A DNA stretch of 64,000 nt from an uncultured Acidimicrobiales bacterium (GTDB lineage: Bacteria > Actinomycetota > Acidimicrobiia > Acidimicrobiales > Aldehydirespiratoraceae): assembly GCA_958296055.1 (NCBI GenBank), contig CATQHS010000001.1, positions 2,762,277-2,826,276 on the forward strand, read 5' to 3'. Both the position numbers and the translations under genes were made by a program. A model generated the notes under the pieces. It searched no databases. It worked only from the letters and a program-made list of their open reading frames with translations, and had not been told where the DNA came from. Shown one piece after another: positions 49,275 through 58,032 of the stretch. Position 1 is the first letter of the stretch. The number at the start of each line of letters is the position of its first letter.

Positions 49275-50428
49275 GCAAGAGAGCCGGGGGCGAAGAGCCG
49301 CGGTCGAAAGTCCGGCTCGGCGTGATCGGCTTGGGCAGCGTCTTCGAGCCCTACGCCGCCCTTGTCCGCGATCTGATGCACGAGGGCCGGGTCGAGTTGG
49401 CCGCGACCTGCGATGTCGCCTCGGACCGGGCCGCTCGGGTCCGCCGCTTCCTCGGCCAGGACGCCCCGTTCTCCACCGATTATCGCGACGTGGTCGAACG
49501 AGACGACGTCGACGCCGTGCTGGTGCTGACGGCCATGCCGAGTCATGGAGAGATCGCCGCGGCCGCGCTCGACGCGGGCAAGCACGTGCTGGTCGAGAAG
49601 CCGATGTCCATCCATCTCGAAGAGGCCGCCGAACTGGTGGCCAAGGCCGCCGCGGCCGGCTCGCCTCTGCTCGTCTGCGCCCCCCACGTGGTTCTCAGCC
49701 CCACCTACCGGGCGCTTTGGAAGCGGATCGTCGACGACGCCGAGATCGGGACGATCCTCACCGCCAGGGCCAGATACGGCTGGTCGGGGCCGACTTGGGG
49801 GCGCTGGTACTACGAGACCGGGGGCGGGCCTCTGTTCGACCTCGGCGTGTACAACATCACCTCGCTGACCGGGTTGATGGGATCCGTGCTGCGGGTCGCC
49901 GCCTTGGCCGGCACCGCCGTCGCCGAGCGCCAAGTGGACGGCGAGGTCATCGAGGTTCAGAACTTCGACAACTACCAGGTTCTCCTCGATTTCGGTGAGG
50001 GCCGGCTCGCCGCCGTCACCACCGGCTTCACCATGTCGGATTACCGCTCGCCCGCCTTCGAGCTGTACGGCGATCTCGGGGTGGCCCAGATGCTGGGCGA
50101 CGACTGGGCTCCGCAGGGGTACGAGATGTCCCTGGCCGACACGGCGGGCTGGACCATTTACGGAGAGGCCGACGCGGCCTGGCCTTGGACCGCCGGGCTG
50201 CGCCACCTCGTCGACTGCCTGATCGACGGCGACGACCTGCTGATCCGGCCCGAACACGCCTACCACTGCCTGGAGATCATGGTGGCCGCCGAGGCCGCGG
50301 CGGCCACCGGCGAGGCTCAGACGATCTCCAGCCGAATCGACCCGCTGCCCTATGACCCGGACTCCATATACGTCCAGCGCAGCGGCAAGCTGGACCACGA
50401 CCACCGCATCCGCCGCCACCGCGACTAA
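49271..50428 (+). CDS. Gfo/Idh/MocA-family NAD(P)-dependent sugar oxidoreductase
   Basis: 385 residues from GTG 49271, overlapping the previous stop (GTGA). Rossmann motif VRLGVIGLGSVFEPYAALV, DVVERDDVDAVLVLTAMPSHGEIAAAALDAGKHVLVEKPMS with the catalytic EKP lysine, then the GGGPLFDLGVYNITSLTGLMG helix. C-terminal beta domain with substrate His in RHLVDCLI/HAYHCLEI. Such enzymes oxidise sugars or open anhydrosugars. Last gene of the GntR-controlled operon before two convergent and divergent catabolic genes. Confidence 0.93.
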   Translation: MSKRAGGEEPRSKVRLGVIGLGSVFEPYAALVRDLMHEGRVELAATCDVASDRAARVRRFLGQDAPFSTDYRDVVERDDVDAVLVLTAMPSHGEIAAAALDAGKHVLVEKPMSIHLEEAAELVAKAAAAGSPLLVCAPHVVLSPTYRALWKRIVDDAEIGTILTARARYGWSGPTWGRWYYETGGGPLFDLGVYNITSLTGLMGSVLRVAALAGTAVAERQVDGEVIEVQNFDNYQVLLDFGEGRLAAVTTGFTMSDYRSPAFELYGDLGVAQMLGDDWAPQGYEMSLADTAGWTIYGEADAAWPWTAGLRHLVDCLIDGDDLLIRPEHAYHCLEIMVAAEAAAATGEAQTISSRIDPLPYDPDSIYVQRSGKLDHDHRIRRHRD

Positions 50429-50474
50429 AAGCGACGAGAATGCAACTGCCGGGGTGCCGGAAGCTTCGGCGGCG

Positions 50475-51452
50475 TCAATCTTCGGCGGCGTCGAAGGCTT
50501 CGAGCGAGCGGTGAAGCGCCTCTGGATCGGATGGCTGGCCGACGGCGTCCATGGCGGCCATGACCGCTCCGATGACCGGCGGTCGAGTGGTCCTCGATGC
50601 CGCCGCTCCGGGAAGCTCGGCCATGACCGCGTTCTCCAGGATCATCGTCGGGTGGCGGAACAGGCCGCCCCCCATGACCACCGGCGTGTCATCGAGGCTG
50701 AGGCCGATCTGTTGGGCCGACACTCGGCCCTGCCCCCCCAGGGACCGACCGGCGCCGGCGACGATGGCGGTGGCCACGCCGTCGCCGCCGTCGGCTTCGT
50801 CCAGCAGGGCCGGGCTCATGCGCACCAGCTCCGGCCGTCCCGATCCGTCTTGGCGGGTGAAGCGGTGAAGCAGTTCGATCGGGTCGTCCGCGCCGAAGAT
50901 CTCCAGGGCCCGAGCGGTGAGGGAGGTCGGGGGTCCGAGCCCGAGATGGTCCCGGTAGACGGCGTTCAGCGCCGATTGGCTCAAGGCGACGGCGCCCACC
51001 GGGTCGGGCCAGAAACCGAGGTGGAAGTAGACGCCGTCGCGTCGGCGGGCCCCCACCGCGTTGCCGGTGCCGCAGATGATGGCGACGCCCTCCCAGTCGG
51101 GGCCGCCGAGGCGAAGCCCGCCGATTGAGTCGTTCACGACTACGGGCCGAAACCGGAAGGAGAAGCTCGTCTCCAGGTGGACCCGGAGGCGGTCGTAGTC
51201 CTCGGGCCAGTCGGCGCCGGCCAGGCTGAACACGCCGGCGGAAAGCCGGTCGCTCCCGCAGCCCGCCCGCTCGAGCGCTCGCCGGATGGTCCGGGCCAAC
51301 TCGGCGCAGGCCGCTTCCGCCGATTCGCAGCCGTAGATGTCGGTGCAGCCTCCCCGGCTCACGCCGACCACTCGGCCGCTCGTGTCGGCCACCACCGCCA
51401 CCGTCTTGGTGTTGCCGCCGTCGACTCCTATGACATACCGGTCGCCGGTCAC
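50475..51452 (-). CDS. BadF/BadG/BcrA/BcrD-family kinase, N-acetylglucosamine kinase-like
   Basis: 325 residues. Phosphate-binding motif YVIGVDGGNTKTVAVVAD, VFSLAGADWPEDYDRL, VVVNDSIGGLRLGG, GVAIICGTGNAVGARRRDG and VVMGGGLFRHP near the C-terminus, the order of GlcNAc-kinase-like BadF proteins. It is a second sugar kinase in the same cluster from a different fold family than the ROK kinase. It converges on the Gfo/Idh gene and is divergent from the GH4 gene with 118 bp between starts. Confidence 0.88.
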   Translation of the reverse strand: MTGDRYVIGVDGGNTKTVAVVADTSGRVVGVSRGGCTDIYGCESAEAACAELARTIRRALERAGCGSDRLSAGVFSLAGADWPEDYDRLRVHLETSFSFRFRPVVVNDSIGGLRLGGPDWEGVAIICGTGNAVGARRRDGVYFHLGFWPDPVGAVALSQSALNAVYRDHLGLGPPTSLTARALEIFGADDPIELLHRFTRQDGSGRPELVRMSPALLDEADGGDGVATAIVAGAGRSLGGQGRVSAQQIGLSLDDTPVVMGGGLFRHPTMILENAVMAELPGAAASRTTRPPVIGAVMAAMDAVGQPSDPEALHRSLEAFDAAED

Positions 51453-51499
51453 CGGCGATCAGCCGCCGAATCGTCTCTATGGGGCAAGGCCATGGGCAT

Positions 51500-51514
51500 C
51501 GGCTATTCTAGCCG
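51500..51514. promoter_or_regulatory. Inverted repeat between BadF-kinase and GH4 genes
   Basis: CGGCTA-TTC-TAGCCG, 6-bp perfect arms with a 3-bp centre, lies in the divergent promoter region 48 bp from the kinase start. It differs from the GntR operator at 45137, so another regulator or chance are both possible. Confidence 0.3.
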
Positions 51515-51570
51515 GCGGTAGGCTTGAGCAGCCGAAACGTCTGGCGAGATTGAGTTCTGGGGAGCGGCCC

Positions 51571-52872
51571 ATGGCACGAATCAAGTTGGCCTATGTGGGG
51601 GGAGGCTCCACCAGAGCAGCCGGGACCATGGCCAGCCTCGCCCATCAGGGCCACAACTTCGACGGGTCGGAGATAGTTCTCATAGATCTCGACGAGCAAC
51701 GCCTGGACTTGGTGCAGCAGATAGCTCGGCGCATGATGTCGGCCCGGGGGCTCGACATCGACGTCACGGCCACCACCGATCGCCTAGCCGGGCTCGACGG
51801 GTGCGACGCCGTTCTCACCAGCTTTCGCCCGGGGGGATTCGAGGCCCGGGTGCTCGACGAGCGTATTCCCTTGTCATACGGCGTGATAGGACAGGAAACC
51901 CAGGGCCCAGGCGGGTTCTTCATGGCCCTGCGGTCCATAACCGCCATGAAATCTATTCTTGAAGATATAAAGAAGGCGTGCACTGACGCGGTCGTGTTCA
52001 ACTACACCAACCCGGTGAACATAGTCTCACAGGCCGTATCGGACCACACCGAAACGGCGATCATCTCGCTGTGCGAGGGTCCCATCGTCTACCCGAGAAT
52101 GCTGGCCGAGGCGGCGGGTCTGGATCCAGACAAGCTGGATGTGACCAGCGTCGGACTGAACCACGGGTCGTGGTCGGTTCACCACGAATACGATGGACAG
52201 CCGCTGCCGCCCATGCTGCGTGACATATGGACGGATCGGGCCGACGATCCCGAACTGACCGGCCAGACAAGGCGCATGCTCCATCTGGCCGCAGCCATGG
52301 GATCAGTGCCGAGCGGGTACTTTCAATACTATTACTTCGAGCAGGAAATCCTTCAGGAATATCGGAACAAGCCCACCACCCGAGCCGAAGACATACTGGC
52401 GGAAGTTCCCATGTACTGGGCCCATTACGAGGAGCAGGCCCGAAGCGGCGACCCTCAGCTCGACCCGGCTCGGTCGCGCGGGGGGATCCACGAGTTGGAG
52501 CTGGCCTTGGACTGCATGGCCGCGGTCTACAACGACCGAGGCGAGACGATGCCGGTCAACGTGGCCAACAACGGCTCGGTGAAGGGCTTCCCCGACTCGC
52601 TGGTGGTGGAGACGGTGGGCCGCTGCGACGCCGACGGCGTGCACTCGGTCCCGCTGCCCGATCTGCCCGCCCACCTGTGCGGCTTGGTCGAATCGCTTGC
52701 GTACTACCAGCAGGCCGCGGCCGACGCGGCCTGGAACGGCACCGACCGGGAGGCGACGCAGGCTCTGGCCTCCCACCCGTTGGTCCGGTCGATCTCGGTG
52801 GCCGAGAAGCTGTACGCCGACATGGCCCGCGCCCATCGCAACCACCTGCCCGACCGGCTCGTCCCGGCGTAA
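51571..52872 (+). CDS. Family 4 glycosyl hydrolase (NAD/Mn-dependent glycosidase)
   Basis: 433 residues. NAD motif KLAYVGGGSTRAAGTMASL, then FRPGGFEARVLDERIPLSYGVIGQETQGPGGFFMALRS, FNYTNPVNIVSQAV, the metal-ligand Cys in ISLCEGP and His in SVGLNHGSWS. GH4 enzymes cleave alpha- or beta-glycosides, often 6-phosphorylated, by an oxidation-elimination mechanism. ATG 51571 has GGGGAGCGG upstream; the frame is open further left without family resemblance. Composition is slightly less GC-rich in the first 850 bases. Likely the glycosidase of the cluster. Confidence 0.92.
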   Translation: MARIKLAYVGGGSTRAAGTMASLAHQGHNFDGSEIVLIDLDEQRLDLVQQIARRMMSARGLDIDVTATTDRLAGLDGCDAVLTSFRPGGFEARVLDERIPLSYGVIGQETQGPGGFFMALRSITAMKSILEDIKKACTDAVVFNYTNPVNIVSQAVSDHTETAIISLCEGPIVYPRMLAEAAGLDPDKLDVTSVGLNHGSWSVHHEYDGQPLPPMLRDIWTDRADDPELTGQTRRMLHLAAAMGSVPSGYFQYYYFEQEILQEYRNKPTTRAEDILAEVPMYWAHYEEQARSGDPQLDPARSRGGIHELELALDCMAAVYNDRGETMPVNVANNGSVKGFPDSLVVETVGRCDADGVHSVPLPDLPAHLCGLVESLAYYQQAAADAAWNGTDREATQALASHPLVRSISVAEKLYADMARAHRNHLPDRLVPA

Positions 52873-52959
52873 TTCCCCTATCCCGTATCCCGGAAATCCC
52901 CTGTCCCGGCGGGCCCCGACCGGGGCTCGTGCCGCGTTATCCGCGATAGCGTCAATGGG

Positions 52960-53712
52960 ATGCCCCTGATGGCCGCCTACCACCGACCGTCGACCATCGG
53001 TGCCGCCCTTGAGCTGTTGGCCGCGCCTGATCGGGTGGCCCTGGCCGGCGGCACCCTGCTCAACGCCGACCGGGCCCCCAGCCGACTGGAGGCCGTGGAT
53101 CTGCAGGCGCTGGGCCTGAACCGGATCGAAACCGTGGGCGGGGGGGTCCGGATCGGGGCCATGGCCACCCTCGGCGAGATGTCTGAGTCCCCGGCGGTGC
53201 CGGACCGGCTGCGGGCCGTGGCTCGGGCCGAGGCCCCTTCCACGCTGCGCACCCTGGCCACCGTGGGCGGGCTGGTGGCCCGCCGCCGGCCCGACAGCCT
53301 GCTGCTGGCCGCCCTGCTGGCCCACCGGGGCCGGGTCGCCTTGGCCGGTCCCGATGGCGAAAACGAAGAGGATCTGGCCCGAGTTCTGGGCGAAGGGGTG
53401 CCGGCCGGGACGCTGATCACCGCGGCAACCATCGACCCGACCGGCGCGGTGGCGGTGGCCGCCACCGGCCGGACCCCGGCGGACGTGCCCATCGTGGCCG
53501 CCTACGGGCGCCGGGCCGACGGCGCGGTGGCGGTGGCCCTCACCGGCGTGGCCCCGGTTCCGGTCTTGGCCGACGGGTCCGATCCGACCGCGGGGCTGGT
53601 GCCCGAAGGCGACTTCCGGGGCTCGGCCGAGTACCGACTGGAGCTGGCCCGGGTCCTCACCCGGCGAGTGACCGAAGAGCTGGCCGCCGCCGGCGACGAG
53701 GGGGAGCGGTAA
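52960..53712 (+). CDS. FAD-binding subunit of molybdenum hydroxylase (CoxM/XdhB/YgfM-like)
   Basis: 250 residues, shorter than the usual 280-290. The PCMH-type FAD domain is recognisable: YHRPSTIGAALELLAAPDRVALAGGTLLN, VRIGAMATLGEMSES, STLRTLATVGGLVARRRPDSLLLAALLAH. The canonical FAD glycine loop is AGGTLLNAD. The C-terminal CODH domain is abbreviated. It passes electrons between the molybdenum subunit and NAD in related enzymes. TAA overlaps the ATG of a mini-ORF (TAATG), the first of two leading to the large subunit. Confidence 0.85.
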   Translation: MPLMAAYHRPSTIGAALELLAAPDRVALAGGTLLNADRAPSRLEAVDLQALGLNRIETVGGGVRIGAMATLGEMSESPAVPDRLRAVARAEAPSTLRTLATVGGLVARRRPDSLLLAALLAHRGRVALAGPDGENEEDLARVLGEGVPAGTLITAATIDPTGAVAVAATGRTPADVPIVAAYGRRADGAVAVALTGVAPVPVLADGSDPTAGLVPEGDFRGSAEYRLELARVLTRRVTEELAAAGDEGER

Positions 53713-53784
53713 TGGAGACCGAGTCCGCCGACGGGGAGGAGCGGTGATGGAGACCGAGTCCGCCGACGAGGGGGAGCGGTGATG
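53712..53784 (+). repeat. 35-bp tandem repeats forming two coupled 11-codon mini-ORFs before the XdhD-like gene
   Basis: ATGGAGACCGAGTCCGCCGA starts at 53712 and again at 53747. The XdhD-like gene starts with ATGGAGATCGCC at 53782, spacing 35 bp each. The ORFs (METESADGEER and METESADEGER) end with TGA overlapping the next ATG by one base (TGATG), and the first ATG overlaps the FAD-subunit TAA the same way. Each unit carries GGGGAGCGG as ribosome-binding site. 35 is 2 mod 3. Confidence 0.88.
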
Positions 53785-56706
53785 GAGATCGCCTTTGAGC
53801 TCAACGGCGCGCCGGCCGTAGTCGAGGCTGCGCCCCACGAGTCGCTGCGGGCGGTGCTGCGGCGCCTGGGCATGTTCTCGGTTCACTACGGGTCCGACAG
53901 CGGCGAGACCGGCGCGGCGGCTGTGCTCTTCGACGGCAAGCTGGCCAGCGCCGACGTCATCAGCGCGGCCCAGGCCGACGGCCACGCCGTCACCACCGTC
54001 GAGGCGCTCAACGTCTCGCCCGAACTGGACCCGATCCAGGCCGCTTTCGCGGCCGTCGGGGCCTTCCAGTCGGGATATTCGGCCGGGGCCATGATCCTGG
54101 GGGCCAAGGCGCTGCTGGAGGCCGACCCAGACCCGTCCGAGGCCGCCATCCGCGACATGCTCTCGGGCATCCTCGACCGGGAGACCGCCTACGCCAAGCC
54201 GGTCGAGGCGGTGAAGCGGGCCGCGGCCGTGCTCCGAGGCGACCGGCCCGAGCCCTTCGGCCCGCTGGTCCTGGAGCCGATGACCGACGGCGTCCGCCCG
54301 ACGGCCGTCTCGCCCGACGACGAGCCGCCGGCCGGGCCGGCCTCGGTGCCCCGGCTGGTCCCGTCCCGGGAGGTTCCCGACATGGCCGTGGTCGGCCGGC
54401 CCGAGGTGAAGGTGGACGCCGTCCGCCTGGCCAAGGGCAACCCGGCCTTCACCGACGACATCGAACCCCGGGGGATGTTGTACGCCAAGGTGCTGCGCAG
54501 CCCCCACGCCCACGCCCGCATCACCCGCATCGACGACTCGAAGGCCCGGGGGATGCCCGGGGTTAGGGCCGTCCTGCACCACGGCAACACCCCCAGGGTG
54601 AAGTACGCCTCGGGGGGCCAGAGTTGGCCCAACCCCCACCCCTACGACCAGGTGAGCTTCGACGACAAGGTCCGCCACGTCGGGGACCGGGTGGCCGCGG
54701 TGGCCGCCGACACCGTCGAGATCGCCGCCGAGGCCGTCCGCCTCATCGAGGTGGACTACGAGGTGCTCCCGGCCGTCTTCGACGAGCGCGAGGCCATGGC
54801 CCCCGGCGCGCCGGTGATCCACGACGAGGACGACACCCACCACATCTGCGACCCCGAGCGCAACCTCGTCCACCACATCACCGCTCGGCGGGGCGACCTA
54901 GAAAGCGCTTTCGCCACCGCCCCCCATGCCTTCGAGCAGACCTTCAGGGTCCACCAGGTCCAGCAGTGCCCGATCGAGCCCCACATCTCGGTGGCCTGGC
55001 TCGACTCCGACGAGCGGATGGTGGTGCGGACCGCCACCCAGGTGCCCTTCCACACCCGGCGGATGCTGGCCCCCCTCATCGGCATGGACATCAAGGACAT
55101 ACGGGTGATAAAGCCCCGCATCGGCGGCGGTTTCGGGGCCAAGCAGGAGATGCTCATAGAGGACATCGTCGCCCACCTGGCCATCGCCACCCGCCGACCG
55201 GTCCGGCTTGAGCTCGACCGGGCCGAGGAGTTCTACGCCAGCCGCACCCGCCACCCCCAGACCATCACCTTCCGCACCGCGGTTGACCATGACGGCAAGC
55301 TGTTGGCCCAGGACATGTACGTGCTGGGCAACACCGGCCCCTACGGGACCCACGGCTTCACCGTCCAGATCGTCTCGGGGCTGCGGGGCCTGTCCTCCTA
55401 CAACGCCTCGGCCAAGCGGTTCACCTGCGACGTGGTCTACACCAACATCCCGGTTCCGGGCGCCTACCGGGGCTACGGCGGCCCCCAGGGCGAGTTCGCC
55501 CTCGAGGCCCACATGGAGGACGTCGCTCGGGCCCTCGGCGCCGACGTCATCGACTTCAAGCGGCTCAACTGGGTGAAGGTCGGCGACGAGATGGACATCG
55601 CCCCCCATCTGGGCGAGCGGGCCCCGGCCGAGGGCGAACTCGACGAGTACCCCAAGATCATGTCGTCGGGCATCGAGGAGTGCATGGCCCAGGGGCTGCG
55701 CGAGAGCGGCTGGCACCGCCGGAACGACCCGGCCTGGAAGCGGCCCGCCGACCGGCCCCACATCCGCCGAGGGATCGGCTTCGCCTTCGCCATGCACGGC
55801 ACCGCCATCCCGTTCCTGGACATGGGGGGGTGCTCGATCAAGCTCAACGACGACGGCTCCTTCAACATGCTCATCGGCGCCACCGATCTGGGCACCGGCG
55901 CCGACACCGTCATCGGGCAGATCGCGGCCGAGGTGCTGGGGGTGCCGCTGGACGACATCAAGGTGTACTCCAGCGACACCGACGTGACCCCCTTCGACAC
56001 CGGGGCCTATGCCTCGTCCACCACCTACATCTCCGGCACGGCCGCGCTGCGGGCGGCCGAGGCGGTCCGCAAGCGGCTCAAGGAGCGGGCGGCCATGCTG
56101 CTGGAGATAGACGAACCCTGCACCATCGAGCTGCGGAACCGGCGGGCCCACGCCCCCGACGGCCGCTCGGTGAGCTTGGAAGAGATCGCCTTGGACTCGC
56201 TGCACATGCAGGAGCACGAGCAGATCATGGGCACGGCCTCGCACGTCTCGCCCGACTGCCCGCCGCCGTTCGGAGCCCAGTTGGCCGAGGTCGAGGTGGA
56301 CGTCGAGACCGGCCAGGTCACGGTCACCAAGCTGGTGATGGCCGTCGACTGCGGCGTGGCCATCAACCCCATCACCGCCAGCGGCCAGGTCGAGGGCGGC
56401 ATGACCCAGGCCCTGGGCTACGCCCACTGCGAGGAGATGGTGCTCGACGACGAGGGGCGGATGGTCAACCCGTCCTTCGGCCCCTACAAGATCTACCGGG
56501 CCGACGAGATGCCCGAGACGGTCGTGTACCTGGTGCAGACCATGGAGGACAGCGGCCCGTTCGGGGCCAAGGCCGTGGCCGAGATCCCCAAGGACGGGGT
56601 GGCCCCCGCCGTCCGCAACGCCATCCTCGACGCCACCGGGGTGGCCATCAACGACCTGCCCTTCACCCCCGAACGGGTGTGGAGGGCCCTTCGGGCCCAC
56701 GCCTGA
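53782..56706 (+). CDS. XdhD-like molybdenum hydroxylase: cysteine-less ferredoxin domain fused to the molybdopterin subunit
   Basis: 974 residues. Residues 1-140 follow the 2Fe-2S subunit fold. All eight cluster ligands are changed: 38 Ser, 43 Thr, 46 Ala, 57 Ala, 97 Ser, 100 Ser, 132 Asp, 134 Glu, as in GSDSGETGAAAV for the usual GCDxGxCGACTV and QSGYSAGAM for QCGYCxPGM. The Mo domain (about 205-970) is intact, with PRIGGGFGAKQE, GAYRGYGGPQGEF, TDLGTGADTVIGQIAAE, and catalytic Glu in AKAVAEIP. E. coli XdhD (YgfN) also lacks these cysteines. Start ATG 53782 is fixed by the repeat chain. Purine-like substrates are inferred. Confidence 0.9.
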   Translation: MEIAFELNGAPAVVEAAPHESLRAVLRRLGMFSVHYGSDSGETGAAAVLFDGKLASADVISAAQADGHAVTTVEALNVSPELDPIQAAFAAVGAFQSGYSAGAMILGAKALLEADPDPSEAAIRDMLSGILDRETAYAKPVEAVKRAAAVLRGDRPEPFGPLVLEPMTDGVRPTAVSPDDEPPAGPASVPRLVPSREVPDMAVVGRPEVKVDAVRLAKGNPAFTDDIEPRGMLYAKVLRSPHAHARITRIDDSKARGMPGVRAVLHHGNTPRVKYASGGQSWPNPHPYDQVSFDDKVRHVGDRVAAVAADTVEIAAEAVRLIEVDYEVLPAVFDEREAMAPGAPVIHDEDDTHHICDPERNLVHHITARRGDLESAFATAPHAFEQTFRVHQVQQCPIEPHISVAWLDSDERMVVRTATQVPFHTRRMLAPLIGMDIKDIRVIKPRIGGGFGAKQEMLIEDIVAHLAIATRRPVRLELDRAEEFYASRTRHPQTITFRTAVDHDGKLLAQDMYVLGNTGPYGTHGFTVQIVSGLRGLSSYNASAKRFTCDVVYTNIPVPGAYRGYGGPQGEFALEAHMEDVARALGADVIDFKRLNWVKVGDEMDIAPHLGERAPAEGELDEYPKIMSSGIEECMAQGLRESGWHRRNDPAWKRPADRPHIRRGIGFAFAMHGTAIPFLDMGGCSIKLNDDGSFNMLIGATDLGTGADTVIGQIAAEVLGVPLDDIKVYSSDTDVTPFDTGAYASSTTYISGTAALRAAEAVRKRLKERAAMLLEIDEPCTIELRNRRAHAPDGRSVSLEEIALDSLHMQEHEQIMGTASHVSPDCPPPFGAQLAEVEVDVETGQVTVTKLVMAVDCGVAINPITASGQVEGGMTQALGYAHCEEMVLDDEGRMVNPSFGPYKIYRADEMPETVVYLVQTMEDSGPFGAKAVAEIPKDGVAPAVRNAILDATGVAINDLPFTPERVWRALRAHA

Positions 56707-56709
56707 GCC

Positions 56710-58032
56710 GTGGCCGGAGGCCTCATCGTCGCCGCGGACTGGGTGATCGCCTCCGCCTTCGAAGACCCTCGGCCCGACTGCGCCGTGCGGGTGGCAGACG
56801 GCCGCATCGACGAGGTGGGCCCGGCCGCCGAGCTGCGGTCTCGCCACCCCGACGATGACTTCGCCGACGGGTCGGGATGCGTGTGCCTGCCCGGGTTCGT
56901 CAACGCCCACGTCCACCTCTACGGGGTGCTGGCCCACGGCATCCCCGCCGACGAGGCCCCCGGCGGGTTCTGGAGCTTTCTCGACGACTACTGGTGGCCC
57001 AAGGTCGAGAACGCCCTCGACCACGACATGATCGCGGCGGCGGCCGACTGGGTGTGCGTCGAGCTGCTCGCCTCGGGCACCACCAGCTTCTTCGACGTCT
57101 TGGAGGCCCCCAACGCCTTGCCCGAGGCTCTGCTGGTGGAGAAGGAGGCAATCGACCGGCGGGGGCCGAGGGCGGTGCTGAGCTTCGAGGCCACCGAGCG
57201 GATGGGACCCGCCGGCGCCCAGGACGGCCTGGCTGAGAACGTGAGGCTCATCGAAGCCGCCCGGGCCGACCGGTCGAGCCTGGTCTCGGGGGCCATGTGC
57301 TATCATACCACCTTCACCTGCCCGGCGCCGCTGATCCTTCAGGCCTTCGAGCTGGCCGAGCACCACGACGTGTTCTGCCACGCCCACGTCAACGAGGGGA
57401 CCCACGAGCCCGAGTGGTGCCTGCGCCACCACGGCCTGCGGACGCTCGAGTTCTACCGGTCGCTGGGGGTGGCCTCGCCCCGGTTCCAGGCCAGCCAGTG
57501 CGTCCAGCTCTCCGAGCCCGAGATCGACGTCATCGCCGACTCCGGCATCCGGGTGTCGCACATGCCCTTGGCCAACTGCGAGGTGGGAGGCGGGATCGCC
57601 CCCGTGCCCGAGCTGATTGACCGGGGCGTGACAGTGGGGCTGGGCTCCGACGGCTACGTCAACGACATGTTCGCGGTCATGCGGGGGGCGTTCCTGCTGC
57701 ACCGGGCCCGGACGCTGGACCCCGGGGCGCTGCCCGCCGCCGACGTGGTGCACATGGCCACCGAGGGAGCGGCTCAGACCCTCGGCCTCGCCGGAGTGGG
57801 CCGGCTCGAACCGGGCTGGCACGCCGACCTGCAGCTCGTAGAGGCCCGGTTCCCGACCCCGGTGCGGGCCCACAATCTGGCCGAGCAGCTCGTGCAGTGG
57901 GGCGAGGGCTCCTGGGTGCGGGACGTGATGGTGGCCGGCCGCTGGCTGGTGGCCGGCGGCGAGGCGCGCGGCGCCGACCGCGACCGGCTGCGGGCCCGCT
58001 GCCGCGAGCAGGCCGCCCGCCTGTGGAAATGA
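56710..58032 (+). CDS. SsnA-like amidohydrolase of the molybdenum hydroxylase cluster
   Basis: 440 residues from GTG 56710. Metal motifs: LPGFVNAHVHLYG (HxH), VFCHAHVNEGTHE (His, Glu), GLGSDGYVNDMFAVM (Asp). The expected third-site His appears as Gln-Cys in QASQCVQLSE, where relatives have (A/V)H(C/A)xxL, so one metal ligand seems to be replaced. It is paralogous to the amidohydrolase at 41099. In E. coli ssnA lies beside ygfM and xdhD, the same three-gene set as here. Its stop overlaps xdhC (ATGA). Confidence 0.87.
   Translation: MAGGLIVAADWVIASAFEDPRPDCAVRVADGRIDEVGPAAELRSRHPDDDFADGSGCVCLPGFVNAHVHLYGVLAHGIPADEAPGGFWSFLDDYWWPKVENALDHDMIAAAADWVCVELLASGTTSFFDVLEAPNALPEALLVEKEAIDRRGPRAVLSFEATERMGPAGAQDGLAENVRLIEAARADRSSLVSGAMCYHTTFTCPAPLILQAFELAEHHDVFCHAHVNEGTHEPEWCLRHHGLRTLEFYRSLGVASPRFQASQCVQLSEPEIDVIADSGIRVSHMPLANCEVGGGIAPVPELIDRGVTVGLGSDGYVNDMFAVMRGAFLLHRARTLDPGALPAADVVHMATEGAAQTLGLAGVGRLEPGWHADLQLVEARFPTPVRAHNLAEQLVQWGEGSWVRDVMVAGRWLVAGGEARGADRDRLRARCREQAARLWK

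Noticed and set aside
53782-56706. Selenocysteine (in-frame TGA) in the molybdenum hydroxylase
   Set aside because: No in-frame TGA occurs in the reading frame. Selenium in this family is a labile cofactor ligand, not an encoded residue.
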